The notes: generated from the letters alone by a model not told the origin. Positions 8,807 through 17,498 are shown, numbered from the stretch's first letter. The stretch: 64,000 nt of DNA from Pseudorhodoferax sp. Leaf265 (GCF_001422365.1 NZ_LMMT01000040.1:480576-544575), one strand, 5' to 3'. Program-made: numbers and translations.

Positions 8807-10206
8807 GGCGCGGCGCCCTTCTGCGCTTTGGCCTGGCGCTGGGCGTCCGGGTCAGCTTGCGCGTCTTCCTCGGGGTCGCCCTCTTCCGGCATGCCGTCAT
8901 CGGCGCGCGGCTCGTACTCCACGATGGCGCGCAGTTCGTTGGCGTCGAACAGCGGCTCGGTCAGCCCAGCCTGGAAGGCCTTCTGCATGGAGGACGTGGC
9001 CTTCTCCAGGATCTCCTGTTTGTCCTTGTCGCTGGGGGCATTGACGGCCGGCCACTCGATCTCGAACTCGCCCTTCTCGATGATCCCAGCCGCCTGCATG
9101 CGCGCGACGAACTCGGTCAGCATGGGCGTCAGCTCGTTCTTCTGCCGCGCGGTGCACCGGGCGGCCATGTCTTCCTTGTCCTCGTCGCTAGCCAGGCGCC
9201 CAGTCTGCTGGCCGAACAGGATCGTGAACGGGATCTGGACCGAGGCCGCGAACGAGCACGCGGCCACCTCGAACGCCCCGCGCGGGTCGCTGATCGACGT
9301 CTGCAGCGTGTTGGCCTTGCCGCCCTGGATGACGATGCTGCTGTCCTGGTTGCGGTTCAGCTCGCGCGTCTGGTCGCTGTGCACCTGCCGGACGGTCTTG
9401 GCCGGCGTGCCGTCGGCGCCGGGCTGGGCGATGGTGGAGACTGCCGCGTCCTTCTCGTACTCGAAAACCAGCGTGCGGGCCGAGTTCTTCAGGAAGCTCT
9501 CGGCCGAGCCGCCCGTGATCTTCTCCAGGTCGACCAGGTCGTTGAAGCCGGCCTGCAGCAGCGGCACGCCGTCGAACATGTCGCCCGCGCTGCCCTCGGC
9601 CAGGATCTGCACGCGGCTTGGGTGCACATCCGCCCACTCGTCCGGCCGGCCCTGCGTATCGATGGCCAGATTACTAGGGCTGCGCATCCGGTACTGGAAC
9701 ATGGCCGGCTGGCCGAAGTTCTCCTGGTTCGGATCGTTGTGCCACTGCGTGACCTTGATCTGGTCCTCGTACAGCGGGACGATGTTGACAAGGCGCTGCG
9801 CCGTCTCCATGGGCTCACGCAGCGCCTTCCCGTCGCCGACACGGTAGATCAGCGCGGCGTAGCGCCCGACCATGTTGCGGCGGTCCAGATCCTTGAACTT
9901 CTTCCAGGCCAGGATGCCGTCCAGCAGCTTCTTGACGCCGACTTCCCACGGCGTCTCCTCGTCGCTGGTCGGCGACTTGATGCGAGGGTTGCCCTGCCAG
10001 CACTTGTCGAGCAGCCGGTGCACGGCGCCGTGGCCGGGGCCGCCGCGCGAGTAGGCCTGCAGGTACTGCGGAAAGCTAATGTGCTCGGGGTAACCGTACT
10101 GCGCCCAGGCCGTCGGGCGCTTGGCGTCCAGTGCGCCGAAGGCCCGAGCGAAGTCCTCGCGGGCGCGGGCTAGTTCGTAGGTGTTGACGGCGAGCTGATC
10201 GGGCAT
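8803..10206 (-). CDS. Portal protein (DUF1073-type)
   Basis: The 467-residue product resembles DUF1073 phage portal proteins: an N-terminal YELARAREDFARAFGALD segment, a central DVHPSRVQILAEG part, and a late FTILFGQQTGRLASDEDKEDM motif. The last ~45 residues are acidic and low in complexity. The portal forms the dodecameric DNA gate at one capsid vertex and binds the terminase. It precedes the MuF-like gene, as expected; a 213-residue membrane gene separates it from terL. Confidence 0.8.
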   Translation of the reverse strand: MPDQLAVNTYELARAREDFARAFGALDAKRPTAWAQYGYPEHISFPQYLQAYSRGGPGHGAVHRLLDKCWQGNPRIKSPTSDEETPWEVGVKKLLDGILAWKKFKDLDRRNMVGRYAALIYRVGDGKALREPMETAQRLVNIVPLYEDQIKVTQWHNDPNQENFGQPAMFQYRMRSPSNLAIDTQGRPDEWADVHPSRVQILAEGSAGDMFDGVPLLQAGFNDLVDLEKITGGSAESFLKNSARTLVFEYEKDAAVSTIAQPGADGTPAKTVRQVHSDQTRELNRNQDSSIVIQGGKANTLQTSISDPRGAFEVAACSFAASVQIPFTILFGQQTGRLASDEDKEDMAARCTARQKNELTPMLTEFVARMQAAGIIEKGEFEIEWPAVNAPSDKDKQEILEKATSSMQKAFQAGLTEPLFDANELRAIVEYEPRADDGMPEEGDPEEDAQADPDAQRQAKAQKGAAP

Positions 10207-10215
10207 GCGCCCATG

Positions 10216-10857
10216 CTAGGGAGCATGCCCCTCAGACGGCTTCTGCTTCTCGTCTTCCTTCTGCTTTGCAAATTCCGGGGCCAGAGTTTTTAGAAAGTCA
10301 AAGTAGAAAACCTGCTGATCGTGCGCCTCTATCAGTCGGGCTTGAGTGAGTTGGTAATCCCGACGCAGCTGCGCCTGCTTTTTCTCCAAATAGGTCTGCT
10401 CACCCCTCATGGCTGCCCCTAGCACGTTCTCCCGTGGCTCGCTAGCTTGGAGTTGCTGAGTTCTCTCCATCGCGCCACGAATTCTGTCCAGGTTCGTATC
10501 CAACACATTCATCCGCACAGTCAACACCTGAAGCATTGCTGTCACGGCACCAATCTGGACTTGAGTTGACTGGGCGGTAGCTGAAGAATCCAGCGCCGTT
10601 TTAGTTGCCGACAGTTCTTCGCGCTGGGCGATTACCCCTTTACGCAGCCAGACGAATGCCAAGAGGGCAATAACGGGATTAAGCAGGCCGCCTATGAAGT
10701 CTCCAAACTGCCCATTCACCTCGATTGAGGTTTGAAACGCTTCAGGCAAAAACTTCGAGATTGGCACGAATAGCACCCCTCCGAGAGCGAAGCCCAATGC
10801 GATGCACAGCGCAGCCGTTGAGAAATCCTTCGCCTCTTTTTCTTCTTTCTTGTCCAT
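10216..10857 (-). CDS. Two-helix membrane protein, possible abortive-infection/exclusion accessory gene
   Basis: The 213-residue product has two N-terminal membrane spans (about residues 15-35 and 52-72) and then a long predicted coiled coil to the C-terminus. The second span, FGDFIGGLLNPVIALLAFVWL, strongly resembles the membrane motif of a family annotated as putative phage abortive-infection proteins (AbiC-like). The gene is inserted between terL and the portal gene, which are normally adjacent, and its base composition is visibly more AT-rich than its neighbours. Exclusion of other phages is inferred; the family resemblance is from memory of the motif. Confidence 0.6.
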   Translation of the reverse strand: MDKKEEKEAKDFSTAALCIALGFALGGVLFVPISKFLPEAFQTSIEVNGQFGDFIGGLLNPVIALLAFVWLRKGVIAQREELSATKTALDSSATAQSTQVQIGAVTAMLQVLTVRMNVLDTNLDRIRGAMERTQQLQASEPRENVLGAAMRGEQTYLEKKQAQLRRDYQLTQARLIEAHDQQVFYFDFLKTLAPEFAKQKEDEKQKPSEGHAP

Positions 10858-10865
10858 CTTCCGAC

Positions 10866-12284
10866 CTATGTGAATATGCCGGCCGAAGTATGCAGCAGCT
10901 GGTTGAACGAGCGCGACGCCGCGTCCACCTGGTCGTCATAGCTGCCATTCGGGAACAGTCGGCACTCCTCCTTGAACGGGTCGTTCCATGCGCCCTTCAC
11001 GATCAGCACGTTGCCGGCGTTGATCTGGCTTGCCAGCGGTGTCGCGCGCGTGACCTTGTCGCCGGTCTCGGGGCTGAAGTGCACGGCGTGCCCGGCCAGC
11101 AGTTGCGCAAAGGCCAGCACCTGACTCTTGCCGGCCTGGCCAGGGTCTTGCGGCAGTGACTGCTTCACGCGGCCGCGGCCGTCGTTGTCGGCCGTGGTCT
11201 TGATCAGCGTGTCGCGCTTGTTGGTCTCGAACTGTTCGCGCACCATTCCAGCGATGACGTAGCGGCCATCAGCCAGGCGGCCCATGCGCGCGCCTGCGGT
11301 GAAGTCGCCCTTAGCTGAGGCGCCCAAGTCCCAGCCCCGGCACCACTCGACCACGTTGTGCGGCACGGCGTCGACCTCGACCAGCATGTCCGGCTTGATC
11401 ACCCCACCCTCGGGCGGCGCGGGCAGCTGCCGGTACTGGCCGGCGAACACGTACGGCGCGGCCCTCTCCATGCGGCGAAGGTCTTCGGCGCTGTGCTTCT
11501 CGGGCCACAGCGGCGTGTCGTCGTCGTTCCAGGCGGACAGCCGCAGGTTCTCCCAGACTTCGCCATTGCCGCCAGCCACCGCTGGCCCCGTCCCATCCTT
11601 GCCGCGGTCGCCCAGCAGCCAGCCGGCCAAGTCCTTCTCGTGCAGCCGCTGCATGATGACGATGATGGGCGTGTCCGGGCTGTTCTTGCGGCTCTCCAGG
11701 GTGTTCTGGAACCAGTCGATCACGCCCTGGCGGATCACATCCGAGCTGGCCTCGTCGGCCTTGTGCGGGTCGTCGATGACGATGGCGCCGCCGAACCCCT
11801 CGCGGTGCTTCCCGGCGCCGAACCCCGTGATCGTTCCGCCCGTGCCCGTGGCGTACAGCACGCCGCCCTTGGTGGACTTCCAGTGGTGTTGCGCGTCGCT
11901 GGCCAACTGCAGGCCAGGGAAGATGCCGCCGAACGCCTCGTGCTGCACCACGCCACGCACCGCAGTGCTGTTGTTGACCGCCAGCGCGCCGGAGTAGCTG
12001 GTGTGGATGAACTCGCAGTCGGGCACCTTGCCCATGCACCAGGCGATGAAGTTCACGACCGCCAGCTCGGTCTTGGAGTACCGCGGCGGGATGTTGATGA
12101 TCAGCCGCTTGCACTCGCCCCGGTAGACCCGCATCAGCGCGTCGCAGATCAGCTTGTGATGCCGCGCGCGCTGCCAGGTGAAGCCCTTGCGCTGCAGGAA
12201 CATCCAGCGGCTGAAGAAGTACAGATCCTGGCGCGCCATCTCCTGGGCGGCCAGGGCCTCGCCGGCTGTGAACTCCCGCCTCAC
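10866..12284 (-). CDS. terL: Terminase large subunit
   Basis: The 472-residue product has an N-terminal ATPase with a Walker-A-like PPRYSKTE (66-73) and Walker B AIVIDDPHK (about 167-175). Its C-terminal RNase H-like nuclease shows WDLGAS (about 318-323) and a late YDDQVDA acidic motif (about 453-459). It cuts concatemeric DNA and powers packaging into the prohead. The GTG start at 12284 overlaps the stop of the small-subunit gene. Length and motif order are typical of complete enzymes. Confidence 0.9.
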   Translation of the reverse strand: MRREFTAGEALAAQEMARQDLYFFSRWMFLQRKGFTWQRARHHKLICDALMRVYRGECKRLIINIPPRYSKTELAVVNFIAWCMGKVPDCEFIHTSYSGALAVNNSTAVRGVVQHEAFGGIFPGLQLASDAQHHWKSTKGGVLYATGTGGTITGFGAGKHREGFGGAIVIDDPHKADEASSDVIRQGVIDWFQNTLESRKNSPDTPIIVIMQRLHEKDLAGWLLGDRGKDGTGPAVAGGNGEVWENLRLSAWNDDDTPLWPEKHSAEDLRRMERAAPYVFAGQYRQLPAPPEGGVIKPDMLVEVDAVPHNVVEWCRGWDLGASAKGDFTAGARMGRLADGRYVIAGMVREQFETNKRDTLIKTTADNDGRGRVKQSLPQDPGQAGKSQVLAFAQLLAGHAVHFSPETGDKVTRATPLASQINAGNVLIVKGAWNDPFKEECRLFPNGSYDDQVDAASRSFNQLLHTSAGIFT

Positions 12285-12748
12285 ACTTCCGCGGCGATGC
12301 GGCGCGCCGCCTCCGCGAACTCCTCAGAGGACAGGTTCGCCTGCTGGATCGGGCCGCCGCCCTTGCCGGTCAGCTCGCGCCGGTTGGTCAGCACGCCGCC
12401 GCATTCCTTTGCCGCCTGCTCGAGCAGCTGCGCCACCATGGCCGTGTTGCCCCGCATCTTGGCCCGCTCGAACTCCCGCTGGAGGGCACGCAGGCGCACG
12501 GCCTGCTGTGCGATCGGGATGGTCGAGACGTCGGCCAGGAACGCCTTGCGGGTCTGGTCGAACACGTCGCGCAGCTTCCTGGCCATCCCCTTACAGGATC
12601 CCTTCGTGGGGTCGTATCCAGCCACCTGCTGGCGAGTGATGACCACCCCGAACTGCTCCTTTACGGCCTCGGCCACTTCGGACGGCGTGTCGTAGCAGGC
12701 CAGCGCCTGGACGATCGCCAGCTTCATCGGTTCAGTGAGTTTTGCCAT
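12281..12748 (-). CDS. terS: Terminase small subunit-like (DUF2280)
   Basis: The 155-residue product begins MAKLTEPMKLAIVQALACYD and fits the DUF2280 family, usually encoded just before terL. The N-terminal helix-turn-helix-like part (TPSEVAEAVKEQFGVVITRQ) would recognise the packaging site; the middle is helical for oligomerisation. Overlap with terL suggests coupled translation. Function rests on synteny and resemblance. Confidence 0.75.
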   Translation of the reverse strand: MAKLTEPMKLAIVQALACYDTPSEVAEAVKEQFGVVITRQQVAGYDPTKGSCKGMARKLRDVFDQTRKAFLADVSTIPIAQQAVRLRALQREFERAKMRGNTAMVAQLLEQAAKECGGVLTNRRELTGKGGGPIQQANLSSEEFAEAARRIAAEV

Positions 12749-12766
12749 GTATGGGGCCTGTCGGGA

Positions 12767-13417
12767 TTACGCAACACGCAGGAGGCAGGTGCCGCAGGCC
12801 TGGGCGATGCGGATGGGCGCAACCTCTGGCGACTTCTGGGCGGCCCGGATCATCTGGGCGAGGTTGCCGTCGGGCGAGCCCACGCCGTAGCGCCGGACCA
12901 CGCCGGTGAACTCCTCCACGTCGTGGCCGCGGATCTCGATCTTGGGGTCGCCCTCCTTGGTGAAGCTCGGCGCGCCGAACGGGTCAGCCTTGTGCGAGAG
13001 GTGGTAAAGCTCGTGCTCGACCAGCGCGCAGAACTCGACGTCGGTGCACGTGGCGCAGTAGCGGGCGTCCAGCGTGATGAGGAAGGCGGGCACCTCGCCG
13101 AACCATGCGCGCATCTGCTGCTCCTGCCGGCCCTTCTGCCAGGCTCCGCAGCGGAAGGCGACCTGCTCGGCCTGGCCGATGACCGTGCGTCCCTGCTTGA
13201 TGAAGCCGCTGCTGGCCCACAGCACCTGTAGGCCGCAGTCCTCCAGGTGCATGTGGTCTGGGTTGTGGATGCGGCCGTCCTCGGCGATCACCTCGGCCTG
13301 GATCCACTCCAGCACCTCGGGCGCCGGAGCGAAGGCGGCGTACTCGCCCTCGAACAGCTCGGCGGGCGGTAGGGGCCGGCCCGGCAATGCCTTGGCGGCC
13401 TCACGCTTCATCGTCAT
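12767..13417 (-). CDS. Putative phage metallopeptidase
   Basis: The 216-residue product carries a zinc-peptidase motif HELYH (His135-Glu136-x-x-His139) in the context ALVEHELYHLSHK. A Cys-rich CATC lies 12 residues before it and a CGTC near the C-terminus. This matches the phage putative-metallopeptidase family found next to terminase genes. The substrate is unknown. It overlaps the next upstream gene by 17 bases. Confidence 0.75.
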   Translation of the reverse strand: MTMKREAAKALPGRPLPPAELFEGEYAAFAPAPEVLEWIQAEVIAEDGRIHNPDHMHLEDCGLQVLWASSGFIKQGRTVIGQAEQVAFRCGAWQKGRQEQQMRAWFGEVPAFLITLDARYCATCTDVEFCALVEHELYHLSHKADPFGAPSFTKEGDPKIEIRGHDVEEFTGVVRRYGVGSPDGNLAQMIRAAQKSPEVAPIRIAQACGTCLLRVA

Positions 13418-14000
13418 CCCCGATCAGGTTGCGGAGCTTCTTGCTCTTGGTGCGCGCGCCCTTGGTGGGCCGCGGCGGGCGCTGGCGCTGGCGCCGCTCG
13501 ACCTCGCGCTGGTGGTCGGCCTGCGTCCACCGGATCGGGTACGCCGCGCCGGCAACCCTGGTGACGCCCGATGCTACGGACAGGTGCGCGTAGCAGGCGC
13601 TGATCGGCTCCTCGTTCTTGGGCGCGCGCACGCGGATCGGGCGGTCTGCCAGCTGGAAGATGGAGGCCGGGGACTTGGCGGCGGCGGGCGGGATGGGCAG
13701 GCCGTCGGCCGCGACCAGCGTGCGGATGACCGGGCTGTCGAAGTCGTCGGCATCCTCTGGCGCCTGGATGGGCGACACGGCTTGGGCGTTCGGTTCTTGC
13801 ATGCGGGCTCCCTCTTGCTGGACTACGACCACCTCTGGCGCGGCGGGCGGCGTGCTTTCGGCTGCGCCCGAGGCGTTGGCTTTGCCGATCCGGCGCAGCA
13901 GGCGGTCGACCGCCCGCTGGATGACCATGGCTTCGATGCCGCGGCCGGCTCTGCGCAGCTCGTCGCGCATGGCGCGGAGTTCGATGACGGCGGCGTTCAA
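13401..14000 (-). CDS. Prophage protein of unknown function, 199 aa
   Basis: The product has a helical basic N-terminus (MNAAVIELRAMRDELRRAGRG), a Pro/Ala-rich low-complexity middle (about residues 45-100) and a very basic C-terminus rich in Arg, Lys and Gln (RRQRQRPPRPTKGARTKSKK). It could bind nucleic acid. It overlaps genes on both sides (4 bases upstream, 17 downstream), so it belongs to the same nin-like block. Family not recognised. Confidence 0.55.
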   Translation of the reverse strand: MNAAVIELRAMRDELRRAGRGIEAMVIQRAVDRLLRRIGKANASGAAESTPPAAPEVVVVQQEGARMQEPNAQAVSPIQAPEDADDFDSPVIRTLVAADGLPIPPAAAKSPASIFQLADRPIRVRAPKNEEPISACYAHLSVASGVTRVAGAAYPIRWTQADHQREVERRQRQRPPRPTKGARTKSKKLRNLIGDDDEA

Positions 14001-14542
14001 GGCGCGGCCTCCAGGTCAAACACCGGCGTCGCGTTCAGCCGGTCCAGTGCCCACTGCGCGGCACGGCGGGCGCGCTCCGGCTCGGCCTTGCTGGTGGCGA
14101 TGTAGCGCCAGTGGTCGACCTGGCGGATGTGGGCGGTCAGGAAGCGGGCGCGCTTGGTCTCGCGCGGCGCGCCGGACTGGTCGTACCAGGTGTGGCAGGC
14201 GCGGCAGCCCCACACGCTGTACTGGTCCGGGCGCCTCTGGCTGGTGCCCTTGCCCTGGTTCTGGTGGCAGGCCACCGTGGTGCTGGTGTCCTCACGCATG
14301 CCGTGGCAGTCCGGGACGGCGATCAGCAGGCACGGGCGGCCCTGGGCCATCTCCAGTAGCGCCGGGTTGCGTGCCGGCACGTCCTTGGCGGCAGGGGTCA
14401 GCTGGGCTGGGCCCATGCTGGCCGCTCTGCCCTGCGTGGCCACGAGTGCAGCACGGAGCCCATCCTTGCGGCGCTGCTTCTCAGCGTCGTGCTCGTCGCG
14501 GCGGCGCTGCTCGCGCTTGCTGGGGTTGCGGGCCGCGAGCAT
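13997..14542 (-). CDS. DUF1364-type putative nuclease (nin region)
   Basis: The 181-residue product has a basic N-terminus followed by the DUF1364 signature: GRPCLLIAVPDCHG, then TVACHQNQGKG, then a WGCRACHTWYD motif, which together supply Cys/His zinc ligands in an HNH-like arrangement. Lambdoid phages encode such proteins with RusA and NinB-like genes, where they are thought to process recombination intermediates. It overlaps the DUF1367 gene by 1 base. Confidence 0.7.
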   Translation of the reverse strand: MLAARNPSKREQRRRDEHDAEKQRRKDGLRAALVATQGRAASMGPAQLTPAAKDVPARNPALLEMAQGRPCLLIAVPDCHGMREDTSTTVACHQNQGKGTSQRRPDQYSVWGCRACHTWYDQSGAPRETKRARFLTAHIRQVDHWRYIATSKAEPERARRAAQWALDRLNATPVFDLEAAP

Positions 14543-14994
14543 CAGGCCCAGCCCTCAACAATGTGGTCCAGCAACCGCTCGGCCGTCTCGCGCGGCATGG
14601 TGGCCAGGATGTGCTGCAGCACGCCGTCGATGGCCTGGCTGTACCAGGAGTCGAAGTCCTCCTGGCCCATCGCCTCGTAGCTGATGGACTTGGGGATCTG
14701 GACGATCTCGCCGGTCTTCGGATCGACCATGAGGTCGAAGTGGCCCGTGACCAGCTTGACGGCGATCAGCGCCTTCTCGACGGTCGGGTAGACCTCGCTG
14801 TTCTCGGCCACCAGTTGCAGCAGCGCCATCAGCTTGCGGTGGTGCTTGCCGTTGCGCGGGCTGGACCACTCGAAGCGGAGCCACTTGCCCGGCTGCATCG
14901 TCTCCAGCTTGCGGCGGAATTTGGCCCAGGCGTCCTGGTCGAGCTGCGTACTGCCGCGCAGGCCCTTCGGAGTCTTGATGAGGATGGCCTTCAT
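14542..14994 (-). CDS. DUF1367 family phage protein
   Basis: The 150-residue product begins MKAILIKTPKGLRGST and has the conserved NGKHHRKLMALLQLVAEN motif of DUF1367, a family of the lambdoid nin/recombination region. A later segment KSISYEAMGQEDFDSWYSQAIDGVL is also typical. No biochemical role is established. It is coupled to the preceding 62-residue gene by a 4-base overlap. Confidence 0.75.
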   Translation of the reverse strand: MKAILIKTPKGLRGSTQLDQDAWAKFRRKLETMQPGKWLRFEWSSPRNGKHHRKLMALLQLVAENSEVYPTVEKALIAVKLVTGHFDLMVDPKTGEIVQIPKSISYEAMGQEDFDSWYSQAIDGVLQHILATMPRETAERLLDHIVEGWA

Positions 14995-15179
14995 GACCGC
15001 TTGGCCTCCAACTTGGCCCGGAGCTTTTCGCTGGCATAGGCGTTCAGCCAGAACTGGCGCTGCCAGGATCCTCGGTCGTGGCTGCAGGCCTTCTCGACGG
15101 CATCGCCCATCTTGGCCGCGCGCGTTGCGTCCAACACGATGGTGCGCTCCTCGTACTTCGGATCCAGCAGGACTTTCAT
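14991..15179 (-). CDS. Small prophage protein, 62 aa
   Basis: The ATG at 15179 overlaps the stop of the RusA-like gene (ATGA) and the stop overlaps the start of the DUF1367 gene, so the reading is fixed by coupling on both sides; sequence upstream in frame is a shadow. The product MKVLLDPKYEERTIVLDATRA... is Ala/Lys/Arg-rich and helical. Function unknown. Confidence 0.6.
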   Translation of the reverse strand: MKVLLDPKYEERTIVLDATRAAKMGDAVEKACSHDRGSWQRQFWLNAYASEKLRAKLEAKRS

Positions 15180-15535
15180 GCGGTCACCTCGATCTCGATA
15201 GCCCATTCGCCCTTTTCGCCCGGGCGCTGGGCGTACTTCCATTGAATGGACGCGTCGGCGTCGTCGCGGCCGAGCCAGGCGGCCACGGCATCGACCGGCG
15301 CCTTGAGCGCGCCCCGCAGGTTGTCGTGCTCGTCGAGAGGAACCCAACGGCCAGTGGCGCCGGGCGGCGACACGCGACGCAGCAGCACCGTTACCGGGCC
15401 GACCGGGGCCTTGTGGCGGCGCATGAGCCAGCCGACAGCGCTGCGCTCGGCCTTCACGCGGCGTGCGCGCGCCATGTGGTGCTCGCGCGCGTTCTGGCCG
15501 TTGGTCGTGCGCAGTGGGATGGAGACGGTCAGCAT
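15176..15535 (-). CDS. RusA-like Holliday-junction resolvase
   Basis: The 119-residue length matches RusA (about 120). The C-terminal half shows the RusA layout: DEHDNLRGALKAPVDAVAAW (an acidic DxDNL-like site; here D-E-H-D-N), then LGRDDAD and a terminal beta-strand WAIEIEVTA. RusA cuts four-way junctions during phage recombination. The N-terminal part is diverged. The neighbours DUF1364 and DUF1367 are the usual companions. Confidence 0.6.
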   Translation of the reverse strand: MLTVSIPLRTTNGQNAREHHMARARRVKAERSAVGWLMRRHKAPVGPVTVLLRRVSPPGATGRWVPLDEHDNLRGALKAPVDAVAAWLGRDDADASIQWKYAQRPGEKGEWAIEIEVTA

Positions 15536-15548
15536 GCGGCCTCCGCGA

Positions 15549-15809
15549 TCAGGCCTCGCACGAGGCCGTGCCAGATTTCGTCGCTGCTGAGCGGCGTCTC
15601 GTCAATGTCTGGCCGACGCACGCAAGCACGTCCGCCCGAGAAGGCGAACCCGTCACCCTCGCGATGGCCGCAAGCATGGCTTCGGCAAGGTTCTTGTCCG
15701 GGTGCGTGCTGAGCACGAGGCGCGTGCAGCACTCCAGGCACTGCATCCGGCACGAGCCGCACAGCGGCTTGTGTGCGACAAGCTCGCAGGCTGGGCATGG
15801 CGGCGGCAC
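15549..15809 (-). CDS. Cys-rich zinc-ribbon-like prophage protein, possibly frameshifted
   Basis: A GTG at 15809, two bases after the upstream stop, opens an 86-residue frame starting PPPCPACELVAHKPLCGSC, with several Cys pairs that suggest a zinc ribbon. After about residue 60 this frame becomes Arg/Ser/Thr-rich, whereas the -1 frame continues with convincing protein (RRPDIDETPLSSDEIWHGL) and stops at 15529, overlapping the next gene's ATG. The native C-terminus may therefore be in the other frame. Function unknown. Confidence 0.5.
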   Translation of the reverse strand: MPPPCPACELVAHKPLCGSCRMQCLECCTRLVLSTHPDKNLAEAMLAAIARVTGSPSRADVLACVGQTLTRRRSAATKSGTASCEA

Positions 15810-16286
15810 TCAAGCGACCTCCGGCTGCAGGTGCGAGCGCACGGCATCCTGAGCGCACTTGAGCGTGTACGGAAGGATCTTGTCGCCCTGTGCATGGCGG
15901 CCCAGGATGCGGTGCGCCCATTGCTTGTGGTAGCCGGCGCTGCTGGACTCGGCGGGCTTGCGCAGATGCCCCATCTTCGCCAACTCGGCCTTCACGCGCT
16001 CCGGGTCGGCCTTGGGCATCGGCAGCTGCGGCGTCTCGGCCGCGGGCGCCTGGCGGCACAAGCGCTTGAACGCAGGCGCGCTCGGCGGGCGGTCTGGCAG
16101 GTTGTCCAGCGCCCAGGCGATGCGGGTCATGGCTTCATGCGAACGGCCGAATTCCGCGAGTTCGTGCGCCCAGGCCGACTTCACGTCGTTCAACGGCGAG
16201 TTGCCAAGTTCGCGATCCCAGGCGGCCATGTAGACGCCGGACAGCCGCTGGAAAAGATGGTCGATGGCCTTGTTAGGCAGGGACAT
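15810..16286 (-). CDS. Phage replication protein, helicase-loader-like (lambda P type)
   Basis: The 158-residue product shows the pattern of phage P-like loaders: a helical N-terminus (NKAIDHLFQRLSGVYMAAWDREL), a segment ending RIAWALDNLPDRPPSAPAFKRLC, and a C-terminal tail. Such proteins bring the host DnaB helicase to the phage origin. It overlaps the upstream initiator-like gene by 14 bases, giving an O-P-like pair. The call is from pattern and synteny. Confidence 0.6.
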   Translation of the reverse strand: MSLPNKAIDHLFQRLSGVYMAAWDRELGNSPLNDVKSAWAHELAEFGRSHEAMTRIAWALDNLPDRPPSAPAFKRLCRQAPAAETPQLPMPKADPERVKAELAKMGHLRKPAESSSAGYHKQWAHRILGRHAQGDKILPYTLKCAQDAVRSHLQPEVA

Positions 16287-17193
16287 GTTCGATCCTCGTG
16301 GTGGTGTTGGCCGGCAGAACGTCGATCACGTCGCCCGCGTTGCGGAGCCTCTCCAGCTCGGGGTGGCGCTGCCCGCTCATCTCCTCCCAGCGCGCCCAAC
16401 CTGCCCGGCGCTCCTGTTCGGCAAAGGAAACGAGCTCAGGCCTTGGCTTGGCCTTGTGTCCACCCGGCGGCAAGGCCGCAGCCAGCCACTCGAGCGGCTG
16501 CAGCACCTTGGCCTTGGCGCAGTCGCGCAGCTTGTCGATCAAGGCTTCGTCGCCATGGGCCTTACGCAGTCCGCCGAGGAACGATCGAGCGTTCTTGTCC
16601 GGGGTGCCGGCGTTGACCAGCATGGCCAGCCCGTAGCCGAAGATGATCTCGTCGTGGGTCATCGGCGGCTTGCCGCCAGAAGCGTCAGCTTCTGAATTAC
16701 CCGAAGGGGAAGATGAAGATGAAGATGTAGTGCCGTCACCAAAGGGGGGCTTTGGTGCAGTCTTTGGTGTTGCCTTTGCCCCGTCACCATCGGCAGCAAC
16801 GAAGCGCGAGGATTCGCCGCGAATGGTGCGGATGTATTCATCCTTCACGAGGCGCTTGGAGTACCAAAGCGGGCCGGCTTGGGTGTCGATCAAAGTGACG
16901 GGTTCGCCATCCTTGCGGCCGTGCCTCGGAACGTACACCAAGGCCTCATCAATGCGCTTGTCGGATCCCTTCAGAACCCCCTTCTCCACCAGCTCACGCA
17001 TTGCTGCCATCGACGCACCGATGGTGCTGGCGATCTCCTTGAGGGGCCAGCGCAACAGGCCATACTGATCGTCGGAGTTGTGGAGGGCGCAGAGCACATC
17101 CATCCACACGCCGCGGGCCGCGGGAGAGCAGCGGCGCAGCGCCAGGTCGGTCGTCCAATCGGCCGGGTAGAACTGGAAGGAGGGGCGCTTCAC
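16273..17193 (-). CDS. Phage replication initiator-like protein (DUF1376-like N-terminus)
   Basis: The 306-residue product begins MKRPSFQFYPADWTTDLALR, the characteristic opening of phage replisome organiser/DUF1376-like proteins, followed by a winged-helix-like part (GVWMDVLCALHNSDDQYGLLRWPLKEIASTIG). A Ser-rich low-complexity linker including six consecutive Ser lies near residues 155-170. It likely binds the phage origin and recruits the downstream loader. It overlaps genes on both sides. Confidence 0.7.
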   Translation of the reverse strand: MKRPSFQFYPADWTTDLALRRCSPAARGVWMDVLCALHNSDDQYGLLRWPLKEIASTIGASMAAMRELVEKGVLKGSDKRIDEALVYVPRHGRKDGEPVTLIDTQAGPLWYSKRLVKDEYIRTIRGESSRFVAADGDGAKATPKTAPKPPFGDGTTSSSSSSPSGNSEADASGGKPPMTHDEIIFGYGLAMLVNAGTPDKNARSFLGGLRKAHGDEALIDKLRDCAKAKVLQPLEWLAAALPPGGHKAKPRPELVSFAEQERRAGWARWEEMSGQRHPELERLRNAGDVIDVLPANTTTRIEHVPA

Positions 17194-17498
17194 AAGGCCG
17201 CCTTTGCCAGCGCCCAGACGCGGCAGCGGCCACGCATCAGGTCGCCGCCTTCGTACTGCAGCACCGCGGCCTTGCCCGCCGCCTTCAGATCCGGCATGCG
17301 CCTGGCCACCTGCTCCATAGTCAGGCCGGAGTGCTCGGCAATCTCACGCGCGGTTGCTCCGAGCTGCGGGCCGGCGCAAAGAAATTCCAGAGCGGCCAGG
17401 ATTTGCCGGTGTTGGTGCTCGGCGAAGTTGGGCACCTGCTCTGCCGCCAGGATGGACGACAGCGGGTCAGTCGCGCGGACGAGGTGCAGGGGGTTCAC
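17190..17498 (-). CDS. Winged-helix DNA-binding protein, 102 aa
   Basis: The product contains a clear helix-turn-helix of marR/winged type (GATAREIAEHSGLTMEQVAR followed by RMPDLKAAGKAAVLQYEGG). It is the first of the replication block and overlaps the initiator gene by 4 bases and the upstream gene by 4 bases. It may control or assist replication; target unknown. Confidence 0.6.
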   Translation of the reverse strand: MNPLHLVRATDPLSSILAAEQVPNFAEHQHRQILAALEFLCAGPQLGATAREIAEHSGLTMEQVARRMPDLKAAGKAAVLQYEGGDLMRGRCRVWALAKAAL

